Assembly (NCBI GenBank): GCA_004555765.1
Contig: SFHG01000037.1
Location: forward strand, 1-17,353
Direction of reading: 5' to 3'
DNA: 17,353 bases
From: Bacteroidales bacterium
GTDB lineage: Bacteria; Bacteroidota; Bacteroidia; Bacteroidales; Porphyromonadaceae
Made by a program: the position numbers and the translations under genes. Below are positions 1-7,001 of the stretch, one piece after another; position 1 is the stretch's first letter; every line of letters begins with the position of its first letter. Below the pieces are notes generated by a model. It was not told where the DNA came from and did not search any database. It saw only the letters and a list, made by a program, of their open reading frames with translations.

Positions 1-121
1 CGGTTTTTAAGCGAACTCATTAACGACTTATTTTCAACCATTTGGTCTTAAGAGAGATCGGGCACTCCCTACAGACAGAACATATACAATAACCATAGCC
101 TACTACTCTTTCAAAAAAATT
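1..121 (+). other. korA upstream leader, no gene seen
   Basis: This is non-coding sequence ahead of korA. A TTTG box is present at 41-44, but I find no TAnnTTTG element at the expected 19-base distance. The promoter may therefore be a variant or lie to the left of the window. No good Shine-Dalgarno precedes the korA ATG; the last bases before it are A/T-rich, which is usual in Bacteroidetes. Confidence 0.5.
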
Positions 122-1984
122 ATGGGCGAAAACCATACCTCTAAGGCAATTGACCGTGTTGTCATCCGATTTGCCGGAGACTCCGGAGACGGGATGCAGT
201 TGACCGGATCTCTTTTTTCCCAAGTGTCTGCCATCCTCGGCAATGAGATATCCACGTTTCCGGACTATCCCGCGGAAGTGCGCGCACCCAGAGGCAGTCT
301 CGGAGGCGTGTCGGGATTCCAGGTCCAAATCGGTACCGAACACGTCCGTACGCCGGGTGATTTGGCCGACGTACTCGTGGCCATGAACCCCGCCGCACTC
401 AAAGTGAGCAAGCCGGCGATCAAAGAGAATGCCATTATCATCATCGACGACGACTCTTTTACGGAAAAAGACCTCGCAAAAGGGATGTTCACTACGGATA
501 ATCCGTTTTTGGAACTCGGTCTCGAACACGTGGAAGTGGTGCCTGTGCCACTGACCACAATGGTCAAAGACAGCCTCAAAGACTCGGGATTGGACGTGAA
601 GGAGATGGATCGGAGCAAAAATATGTTTGCACTCGGTCTCATTCTCTGGCTCTTCGAGAAAGACATCACGCCCGCTGAGGAGCAGATCACCAAGAAGTTC
701 GGGAAGAAGGAGCAGATCCTTCGCGCGAACCTCAAAGTCCTCACCGACGGGTACAATTACGGTCATAATACCCACCTCCAGGTCACGACCTACCGCATCG
801 ACGGGCAGGATCAAATCGACGGACGCTACGCAGAGATCAACGGCAATAAAGCCACAAGCCTCGGTCTCGTGGCAGCCGCTGAAGCGGCAGGACTTGAGCT
901 CTATCTCGGAAGCTATCCCATCACGCCCGCGACCGACATCCTTCACGAACTCTCCAAGATGAAAGCCTACGGCGTGAAGACCGTCCAGGCCGAAGACGAA
1001 ATAGCGGGGATATGCAGCGCCATCGGAGCCTCCTTTGCGGGCGACCTTGCCGTGACTTCCACATCCGGTCCCGGTCTTGCGCTCAAGAGCGAAGGCATCG
1101 GCCTTGCGGTGATGACCGAGCTTCCTCTGGTCGTAATTGATGTGATGCGTTCGGGTCCCTCCACCGGGATGCCCACCAAAGCCGAGCAGTCGGATCTCTT
1201 CCAAGCTCTTTATGGACGAAATGGGGAATCTCCAATCGTCGTAATGGCGGCACTCACGCCTACTGACTGCTTCGATGCCGCCTACCAGGCCGCCAAAATC
1301 GCTTTGGAGCATATGACACCCGTAATCCTCCTTACAGATGCTTACATTGCCAACGGAGCTTCCGTCTGGAGAATACCCGATCTCTCCGCTTATCCGCCCA
1401 TTCGTCCGCGTTATGTCTCCGAATACTACAGGGATACCGAGAAAAAGTGGTCTCCTTACTTCCGAGACCCGAAGACCTTGGTGCGTTACTGGGCTACGCC
1501 GGGTACGCCGGGCTATATGCACCGTCTGGGAGGACTCGAGAAAGACGGCGAAACGGGTGCAATCTCCACCAATCCCGTGGTACACGACAGGATGGTACAT
1601 CTCCGGGACCAAAAGGTCAAGAATGTAGTGAACGACATCCCCGATTTGGTCGTCGAAGGAAACGCCGACTCAGAGACCCTCCTCGTAGGCTGGGGCAGTA
1701 CCTACGGACACAATCAGTCCGCACTGTACGAACTCAAGAAATTGGATCAGAAGATTGCATTAGTCCAATTCAAATACATCAACCCTTTGCCCAAAAACAC
1801 AGCCGAAGTCCTAAGAAAATACAAGAAAATCGTCGTTGTGGAGCAAAACCTCGGTATGTTTGCCGATTACCTCACTGCCAAGATCCCGGGCATCACGACC
1901 CACAGAATCAATAAGATCGAAGGTCAGCCTTTCAAAGTCTCCCGCATCGTAAAGGATGTAATGGACATCATCAATAACCTCTGA
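122..1984 (+). CDS. korA: 2-oxoglutarate:ferredoxin oxidoreductase, alpha subunit (gamma-alpha fusion)
   Basis: KorA pairs with KorB to convert 2-oxoglutarate and CoA to succinyl-CoA and CO2, passing electrons to ferredoxin, in the cytoplasm. The 620-residue protein has the fused architecture known for two-subunit Kor enzymes. An N-terminal gamma-type domain carries GDSGDGMQ at 19-26. From about residue 240 there is an alpha (pyrimidine-type) domain with YPITPATD at 265-272, the EDE acidic cluster at 291-293, TSTSGPG at 312-318 and GPSTGMPTK at 345-353. A C-terminal transketolase-like domain follows. The start is the first ATG of a frame that opens directly into the conserved gamma domain. 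korB follows after 38 bases, so the two are co-transcribed. The 2-oxoacid specificity is taken from the family and pairing, and a pyruvate or branched-chain substrate is less likely. No ferredoxin-like delta subunit is adjacent, as expected for the two-subunit type. Confidence 0.95.
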   Translation: MGENHTSKAIDRVVIRFAGDSGDGMQLTGSLFSQVSAILGNEISTFPDYPAEVRAPRGSLGGVSGFQVQIGTEHVRTPGDLADVLVAMNPAALKVSKPAIKENAIIIIDDDSFTEKDLAKGMFTTDNPFLELGLEHVEVVPVPLTTMVKDSLKDSGLDVKEMDRSKNMFALGLILWLFEKDITPAEEQITKKFGKKEQILRANLKVLTDGYNYGHNTHLQVTTYRIDGQDQIDGRYAEINGNKATSLGLVAAAEAAGLELYLGSYPITPATDILHELSKMKAYGVKTVQAEDEIAGICSAIGASFAGDLAVTSTSGPGLALKSEGIGLAVMTELPLVVIDVMRSGPSTGMPTKAEQSDLFQALYGRNGESPIVVMAALTPTDCFDAAYQAAKIALEHMTPVILLTDAYIANGASVWRIPDLSAYPPIRPRYVSEYYRDTEKKWSPYFRDPKTLVRYWATPGTPGYMHRLGGLEKDGETGAISTNPVVHDRMVHLRDQKVKNVVNDIPDLVVEGNADSETLLVGWGSTYGHNQSALYELKKLDQKIALVQFKYINPLPKNTAEVLRKYKKIVVVEQNLGMFADYLTAKIPGITTHRINKIEGQPFKVSRIVKDVMDIINNL

Positions 1985-2022
1985 CGCTATCACGGACGTC
2001 TCAAAATAGATAGGAAGACATT

Positions 2023-3108
2023 ATGAAACTTCACAATCAATACACAAAAGCAGAAGGTCCCGCGGTAGCGGAAGACAGGACGTTTGTCGCCAAAGATTTT
2101 TCCAACGGCTCTCCCGTCAAGTGGTGTCCGGGCTGTGGAGACTACGCAGTCCTCTCCAGCCTCCAAAAAGCGATGGCCGAAATCGGAGTGGCACCCGAGG
2201 ATATTGCCGTCATCTCCGGTATCGGGTGCTCTTCCCGCCTACCGTACTATATGAATACCTATGGTATGCACACGATCCACGGACGTGCTGCAGCCATCGC
2301 CACGGGTGTAAAAGTAGCCAATCCCAATCTCTCTGTCTGGATAATGAGTGGTGACGGTGACTCGCTTGCGATTGGAGGGAACCACTTCATTCACCTCATC
2401 CGTAGGAATGTCGATCTCAATCTCGTCCTCTTCAATAACCGCATCTACGGCCTCACGAAGGGGCAGTATTCGCCGACGAGTCCCAGGGGCTTCAAGTCCA
2501 AGAGCTCGCCTTTCGGCACGGTGGAAGATCCGTTTATTCCCGGCGAACTCGTCTTCGGTGCACGGGGTACTTTCTTCGCACGCAGTCTTGAGGTTGAGAT
2601 GGAACTGCTCAAAGAGTGTATGGTCGCAGCCCACAATCACCGTGGGACTTCCGTCGTCGAAGCGATGACGAACTGTGTCATTTTCAATAACGGCATCCAC
2701 AAAGTCTACTCCGATCGCGAGGTTCGCGCCGACAAAACCATCATCCTCCGACATGGTGAAAAGATGGTCTATGGCAAAGACAAGAATAAGGGTCTCGTCC
2801 TCGACGGGTTGACCCTGAAGAGCATCACGATAGGAGAAGACGGTTACACGCTGGACGATGTACTCGTCCACGATGCCCATACCCAGTCCCCTGTCCTCCA
2901 CTCAATGCTCGCAATGATGCACGAGACGGACGACAATCTCCCGCTCGCGATGGGCGTCATCCGAGATGTGGAGGGACCGGCTTACGACTTGGAGGTCGCA
3001 AAGCAACTGGAGACCGAAGTGGAGAAACTGCCCGAGGGGGGGCATTCTTTCCAGAATTACCTGGGCGGTCTTGCCGGATGGGATGTGAAAGGAAAGACCC
3101 GTAGCTAA
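2023..3108 (+). CDS. korB: 2-oxoglutarate:ferredoxin oxidoreductase, beta subunit (TPP-binding)
   Basis: This is the thiamine diphosphate and [4Fe-4S] carrying partner of KorA. Visible motifs are WCPGCGD at 34-40 and GIGCSSRLPYY at 66-76, which supply cysteines for the cluster. The TPP/Mg2+ signature runs from SGDGDS (109-114) to LFNNRIYGLTKGQYSPTS (136-153). HGRAAAIATGVKVANP lies between them. The length of 361 residues is normal to slightly long for KorB. The start has AGGAAG about eight bases upstream, one of the few recognisable Shine-Dalgarno sites in this window. It is the last gene of the korAB unit and is followed by a strong hairpin. No truncation or missing key residue is seen. Confidence 0.95.
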   Translation: MKLHNQYTKAEGPAVAEDRTFVAKDFSNGSPVKWCPGCGDYAVLSSLQKAMAEIGVAPEDIAVISGIGCSSRLPYYMNTYGMHTIHGRAAAIATGVKVANPNLSVWIMSGDGDSLAIGGNHFIHLIRRNVDLNLVLFNNRIYGLTKGQYSPTSPRGFKSKSSPFGTVEDPFIPGELVFGARGTFFARSLEVEMELLKECMVAAHNHRGTSVVEAMTNCVIFNNGIHKVYSDREVRADKTIILRHGEKMVYGKDKNKGLVLDGLTLKSITIGEDGYTLDDVLVHDAHTQSPVLHSMLAMMHETDDNLPLAMGVIRDVEGPAYDLEVAKQLETEVEKLPEGGHSFQNYLGGLAGWDVKGKTRS

Positions 3109-3131
3109 GGAGCAAGATTCGTTTAAGCAGA

Positions 3132-3171
3132 AAGAAGGAGGATTTCTCTATTCGGGGAAATCCTCCTTCTT
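3132..3171 (+). terminator. Terminator of korAB
   Basis: A perfect 15-bp inverted repeat surrounds a 10-base loop (arms 3132-3146 and 3157-3171, core GAAGGAGGATTTC and its complement). It begins 23 bases after the korB stop. The downstream side is TCGCTCTTCC, only moderately T-rich, so termination could be factor-assisted or the hairpin may mainly stabilise the mRNA end. Confidence 0.65.
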
Positions 3172-3220
3172 CGCTCTTCCCCTACTCGCCCGGCTCCTCA
3201 AGCTCCGTGGCTACGGGGAT

Positions 3221-3427
3221 ATGGAAGGCACTGCCCAATCGGGCGAAGGCTTGGGACTCAAACCGGCATCCCTCTCCGAAGATGCCCAAATCGTCCACTT
3301 CGTCGTCCACCTCACGGATCGGATCCTATCGGAAGACCCGTCGCTGTCCCTCCCCAAGAACGCCATCCTCAGGAACTGTCTCTCGGAAATGATGGCCGGC
3401 GAAAAAGACTGGATCCGGATCAGCTGA
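3221..3427 (+). CDS. Doubtful small ORF, 68 residues
   Basis: This is an ATG-started frame lying after the korAB hairpin and ending just before the large repeat array. The product is acidic and soluble, with no signal peptide, membrane segment or motif I recognise. In its favour, amino-acid and codon composition resemble the neighbouring real genes, with a C/G-rich third position. The tail, SEMMAGEKDWIRIS, looks like ordinary protein. Against it, there is no ribosome-binding site, no visible promoter, a terminator upstream, and only 68 residues. It could be a remnant of a longer gene eroded by the repeats. Treat it as unproven. Confidence 0.3.
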   Translation: MEGTAQSGEGLGLKPASLSEDAQIVHFVVHLTDRILSEDPSLSLPKNAILRNCLSEMMAGEKDWIRIS

Positions 3428-3442
3428 CACGCGTCTCCCGTC

Positions 3443-3792
3443 CGAGACCCTCGTCCTATTCGTCCGAATTAGTCGACTAATTTTCCGGATTAGTCGACTA
3501 ATTTCCGGGATTTAGTCGACTAATTTTTCGGAACAGTCGACTAATTTCCGGGAATAGGTCGACCCTTTCGCCAGAGACCCTCGACCTTTTCTCCGAAAAC
3601 CCTCGACCTTTTCGACGGAAACCCTCGACCCTTTTGCCCGAGACCCTCGACCTTTTCGTCCGAGACCCTCGACCTATTTCTCGGAATAGGTCGTCCTATT
3701 TGCCCGAATAGGTCGTCCTTTTCGCCCGAATATGTCGTCCTATTTGCCCGAATAGGTCGTCCTATTTGACCGAATAGGTCGTCCTATTCGGA
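3443..3792. repeat. 16-unit phased array, 22-bp period (array 1)
   Basis: Sixteen contiguous units of 20-24 bp have no unique spacers. Every unit has a TCG centre. The T of these centres lies at 3451, 3473, 3494, 3516, 3537, 3559 and then every 22 bases to 3779, so the spacing is always 21 or 22. The arms vary in blocks. Units 2-5 contain TTAGTCGACTAA, perfectly palindromic. Units 12-16 carry AATAGG-TCGT-CCTATT, a hairpin with matching arms. Units 7-11 are ACCCTCGACC variants and are not palindromic. A GTCTC/GAGAC inverted pair sits at the left edge (3433-3448). The array lies between two convergent transcription units. I do not recognise the family by name. Possible roles are a phased protein-binding array, a terminator/insulator or a recombination substrate. 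Confidence 0.9.
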
Positions 3793-3819
3793 TACACCGG
3801 GCAAGATAAGCATCGAGAA

Positions 3820-3836
3820 GGGGCGGGTGCCGCCCC
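3820..3836 (-). terminator. GC-rich hairpin after the GTPase cassette
   Basis: A 7-bp perfect stem GGGGCGG/CCGCCCC has a 3-base loop and lies 9 bases past the stop of the last cassette gene, reading on the minus strand. It is followed on that strand by TTCTCG, with no long T run, so it may be a weak terminator. Confidence 0.45.
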
Positions 3837-3845
3837 GGGCCGACG

Positions 3846-4913
3846 TCAGAGTTCTCCTTTTGAAAAGAGGATCCGGGCCACTAGGACGATGGCGAAGGCG
3901 GCAGAAATAAGCACACCAAGAACCATCGGTATTTTGCCGAAATACTTGAGGCTGTAGCCTACGGCAGGCAATACGGCCAGAATAAAAAGCAACCACCCCG
4001 AGAGTCTCAAGTCGTGAAGCCTCCGCACCAAGACACCGATTAAAGGAAAGAGGGCCGACAGACCGACGAAAGCGTTAATCCCGATGATTAGAGCGTCCCG
4101 CATTCGGGGAGAGAGTTTCGCGCCGTAATTGGGATAGTATTGGAGGGCGAAGTAGACCGCTGTGGTAAGAATGAGGAAGCTCCACACTTCTTTCCGCGAA
4201 GCTTTTCCCCTAAAGTCCAGGAACTTGGAGGTATAGCACGACAGGAAATACCCGAGCGCACTCTTTCGCTCCGGCGGTTTCTCTTCTTGAGACCGGACGG
4301 AGGAGAAGTCCTCCCGTGGGGCATAGGATACTTCGGGTATGGCCTCCGGGACTGCGGCAGGCGCTTCGAGCGGGAACATTACGAAACGGTGTTTCTGCAA
4401 TTCGCTTTGGAGGTGAGACAACAGCCCGGGGGCATCGATTTGGTCGACCGGCAGGACGAGGACGTCACCGCGTCCGGAACCGTAATCGAAAGTCTCCAAA
4501 GGCTCAGCCGCCCAATTTTCCCCCTCAGACTCGAAGTCGCCCCTCAGTGAGAGCATTTTCTCCCGAAATACCGGAGAAGCCGATTTCTCAAACAAAGCCC
4601 TGAAGTCCGAGACCTCACGCGCCCCGTACGAGAGCCTGTCCACCAAAACCAGAGCCCTCTTCAAGAAATCTCCCGGGCGGGCCAGACAAAGCCCGTTAAG
4701 CAGGTAAAAGATGCCGAAGAAACCCTTGCCCGTACCGTCCGGACAAGCAAGAATGTGGTAAACGAACCGGTCGGCTCTGTGAAGGACCAGGGACATCCGA
4801 TCCCACGGGAGGTACGCACCAAGTGCGGTGAAGAGTTCCTCCGAGAACCGCCCCGGAATCGTCTCCCGAACCTCCTCCCCTACCCTGCAGAAGCCCAAGG
4901 TCCCGTTAATCAT
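3846..4913 (-). CDS. DUF805-domain membrane protein, last gene of GTPase cassette
   Basis: The 355-residue protein has two parts. Residues 1-180 form a soluble domain I cannot name; it begins NGTLGFCRVGEEV and contains LARPGDFLKRALVLVDRL around 76-94. A proline- and charge-rich linker (about 183-215) leads to a C-terminal DUF805 membrane domain (220-350). That domain shows the family hallmarks DFRGKASRKEVW at 233-244 and VRRLHDLRLSGW at 296-307, with about four hydrophobic helices. DUF805 proteins are inner-membrane proteins without assigned biochemical function. Fusion to a long cytosolic domain is unusual, since many DUF805 proteins are only about 110-150 residues. The ATG lies three bases past the stop of the upstream gene, so translation is probably coupled. 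The domain call for the C-terminus is confident; the role of the N-terminus is unknown. Confidence 0.85.
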   Translation of the reverse strand: MINGTLGFCRVGEEVRETIPGRFSEELFTALGAYLPWDRMSLVLHRADRFVYHILACPDGTGKGFFGIFYLLNGLCLARPGDFLKRALVLVDRLSYGAREVSDFRALFEKSASPVFREKMLSLRGDFESEGENWAAEPLETFDYGSGRGDVLVLPVDQIDAPGLLSHLQSELQKHRFVMFPLEAPAAVPEAIPEVSYAPREDFSSVRSQEEKPPERKSALGYFLSCYTSKFLDFRGKASRKEVWSFLILTTAVYFALQYYPNYGAKLSPRMRDALIIGINAFVGLSALFPLIGVLVRRLHDLRLSGWLLFILAVLPAVGYSLKYFGKIPMVLGVLISAAFAIVLVARILFSKGEL

Positions 4914-4916
4914 ATC

Positions 4917-5996
4917 TCAATCGGGATGAGAAGCGCCTCCCGTGGAGGTCACGGGACGGAGAGAAGATTCGGAGCCTTGCGATGCCATGGGAATAATCAG
5001 ATACAGCACAGAGATAAGCAAGAGCAACACAAGAACCCGGTAAATCAACGTCCAAAGGGACGTCCTCCCGGACTTGCTCCCCCCGGCCGTCTTCGGGGCA
5101 AGCTGCCCCGTGACCGCATCACCGGACTTCCCGTCCGAGTCCAATAGCGCGGCCGTTTCCTTGAGCTTGGACTGCACGTCCCCGAGCTTTTGCGTCAAAG
5201 AGTCGAGGGAGGTCTGAAGGGATGCTTTCTCCCTGCCCAGCTCCACGATGGTTCTGTCCCTATGCTCAATCTCCCGATCGAGCGTTTCCCTGAGTTGCCT
5301 TAGCTCGTCCGTGTGCGCGGCGTGCATCTTGTCCGTCTCTTCCTTGTACATATCCCTGATCGACTGAAGCTTGGACAGGGTTTCTCTTTCCCTGCCAAGC
5401 GGAGTGGCGGTGTTCACTTCGACCACGCCACCCGAGAAAACGACCTCCATCGCCAAGGATGCACTCACCTCGTCCCTGTGGAAAGAGGCTTTATTCCCGA
5501 CGTTATGCCCCGGGTTTGCCGTGTCTATCGCTCTGAACGAACGGGCATCCACTCCCGCATCGAAAGCCGCCTCCAGCTTATGGAAGAGCTCCGACTTATT
5601 TCCGAAATCGGGAATCTCGAACTTCCGTCCATCCGCCGAAATGAGCTCGCCCACAAAGTACTTTCTAAACAGCATCTTCAGAAGGTCATACATCCCGCTC
5701 AAATCCCCGTAGTACTTATTGGTAAAGACCGAAAGCCCCAGGTAACTGCCGGGGCGCCCGGTGAAGTCGAGGAGATTAAAGCGGAGGAATGTATAGACGC
5801 ACTCCCACGAACCCTGATGATTTTGTGCAAGCTCCACGCGCATCAGTTCGTCCAAGTCGGACTCCGTCTTTTGGTAGAACTGCCGAAGGATCCCACTCTC
5901 GTCACCGGGAGGGAAAATGTTCAAGCCCTTCGGGGTGCCGTGCACCGCGATGCGGGAGGAAGTGAGTGAAGCAGCTCTTCCTGTGTCGGTACTCAT
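4917..5996 (-). CDS. Coiled-coil, tail-anchored protein of GTPase cassette
   Basis: This 359-residue product is unrecognised by name. Residues 1-195 form a globular domain with FTGRPGSYLGLSVFTN at 78-93 and a rather conserved-looking helical stretch after it. Residues about 203-285 are a long charged coiled coil. A Ser/Gly/Lys linker leads to a single strongly hydrophobic helix (313-336) and a short polar tail. It is therefore probably anchored in the inner membrane with the N-domain in the cytoplasm. I chose the ATG at 5996 because it overlaps the TGA of the GTPase gene as ATGA, a classic translational-coupling junction. An in-frame ATG at 6026 would add ten residues and a 34-base overlap. 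Its position after the GTPase suggests a partner or effector-adaptor of that GTPase. Confidence 0.8.
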   Translation of the reverse strand: MSTDTGRAASLTSSRIAVHGTPKGLNIFPPGDESGILRQFYQKTESDLDELMRVELAQNHQGSWECVYTFLRFNLLDFTGRPGSYLGLSVFTNKYYGDLSGMYDLLKMLFRKYFVGELISADGRKFEIPDFGNKSELFHKLEAAFDAGVDARSFRAIDTANPGHNVGNKASFHRDEVSASLAMEVVFSGGVVEVNTATPLGRERETLSKLQSIRDMYKEETDKMHAAHTDELRQLRETLDREIEHRDRTIVELGREKASLQTSLDSLTQKLGDVQSKLKETAALLDSDGKSGDAVTGQLAPKTAGGSKSGRTSLWTLIYRVLVLLLLISVLYLIIPMASQGSESSLRPVTSTGGASHPD

Positions 5997-6955
5997 CCTC
6001 TGCAATACTTTAGGATTGTGTTCCACAGACGTCGCGGATACTCATCCGGACCGCTTTGGTATGCTTTCGTGCCGTCGGCAGATACGGGGAAAGATCCCGA
6101 CTGGAATGCGGCGAAGTCCGCGTCGAACTGCCTCCAAAGGCTTGTGATGGGATGGGTATTTCTAAAGAGTTCGAAAAGTCCTTTGTACAGATTATTTACC
6201 GCTTTTCTTGCTTCCGGGATATTGACTTCGCCACGCGAGACGACCTGATTGGAGAGATCCACTTTATTGTACACGATGACGAAACGATCCAAGGCTTTCT
6301 TCGTGTGGTTTCTCACGAGCAGGGCGACCCGCTTCACGAACCCGATTCGGTTCTCGGTATTGGACTTGTCGGGCTCCGTAAGGATGAGCCAGAGTTTCCT
6401 GTTATTGGAGTAAAAGATGTTTTGGATATACCTCGGAAATTCGATCTCTTCGGCATTCGGAGCTCCGGGGTTGAAGTAGTGTTCACCGGGGGCTTCGAGA
6501 ATCTGACAAACCGTGCGTCCTGCCCGATCCGTTACCTCAAGGAGCATAAAACTGATGAGGTTAGTGGACGGCACCGCATCCGGAGTCGACACCAACTGAT
6601 TGAATTCGTCACAAAGCTTTTTGTAGTAGAGATCGTTCGAGGGACGGAAAGAGCGTACCGGGGTAACCAAGTAGCCATTCTGACTGAGCCAGCGTGTCAG
6701 GCGGATCAGCATCATGGTCTTGCCCGAGGAGGGCGGCCCGAAAAGCACCACGATAGGAGTACGCTCGTTGTCGATGGTGGCCACGATCTTATTCGGATCC
6801 TGCTTCTCGTCAAGGCTCAGTCCCGGTATTGAGCCGGTTCCGACGGGAGCCGCAGGTGCCCCGGAGAAAGTGTACTTCTCCACCTCCTCCGAGCCAAAAG
6901 TCCGGGTGCCGGTATATCCGTTTTCGTTATACGTGTCGTCTTTAATTATTCCCAT
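5993..6955 (-). CDS. TRAFAC-like P-loop GTPase, core of the cassette
   Basis: This 320-residue nucleotide-binding protein has a Walker A motif GPPSSGKT at 73-80 in a typical strand-loop-helix. A switch-II-like ILEAPGEH (152-159) stands where DxxG is expected. The base-specificity motif NKVD lies at 230-233 after a hydrophobic strand (RFVIVYN). These three motifs in this order indicate a GTPase of the TRAFAC type and resemble the single-domain 'double-GTPase 2' group. The C-terminus ends YPRRLWNTILKYCRG. A roughly 55-residue Gly/Pro-rich leader precedes the domain. I chose the ATG at 6955 because the frame upstream (to 7132) overlaps the preceding gene and reads as noise. It starts 46 bases after the membrane-protein gene. 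The Glu in place of Asp in switch II is notable. GTP rather than ATP use is inferred from NKVD. Confidence 0.88.
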   Translation of the reverse strand: MGIIKDDTYNENGYTGTRTFGSEEVEKYTFSGAPAAPVGTGSIPGLSLDEKQDPNKIVATIDNERTPIVVLFGPPSSGKTMMLIRLTRWLSQNGYLVTPVRSFRPSNDLYYKKLCDEFNQLVSTPDAVPSTNLISFMLLEVTDRAGRTVCQILEAPGEHYFNPGAPNAEEIEFPRYIQNIFYSNNRKLWLILTEPDKSNTENRIGFVKRVALLVRNHTKKALDRFVIVYNKVDLSNQVVSRGEVNIPEARKAVNNLYKGLFELFRNTHPITSLWRQFDADFAAFQSGSFPVSADGTKAYQSGPDEYPRRLWNTILKYCRG

Positions 6956-7001
6956 AGTCTCGTTTTGGGTCTTAAGTTTGTGTCCTACAAGCAGCAGGGC
7001 T

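Noticed and set aside
20..1612. 530-residue open frame on the minus strand opposite korA
   Set aside because: It is fully antisense to a strongly conserved gene and its translation shows no family features; it is a by-product of GC-rich codon use.
3443..3792. CRISPR array
   Set aside because: Units are contiguous at 22 bp with no unique spacers, the units themselves drift, and no cas gene is nearby.
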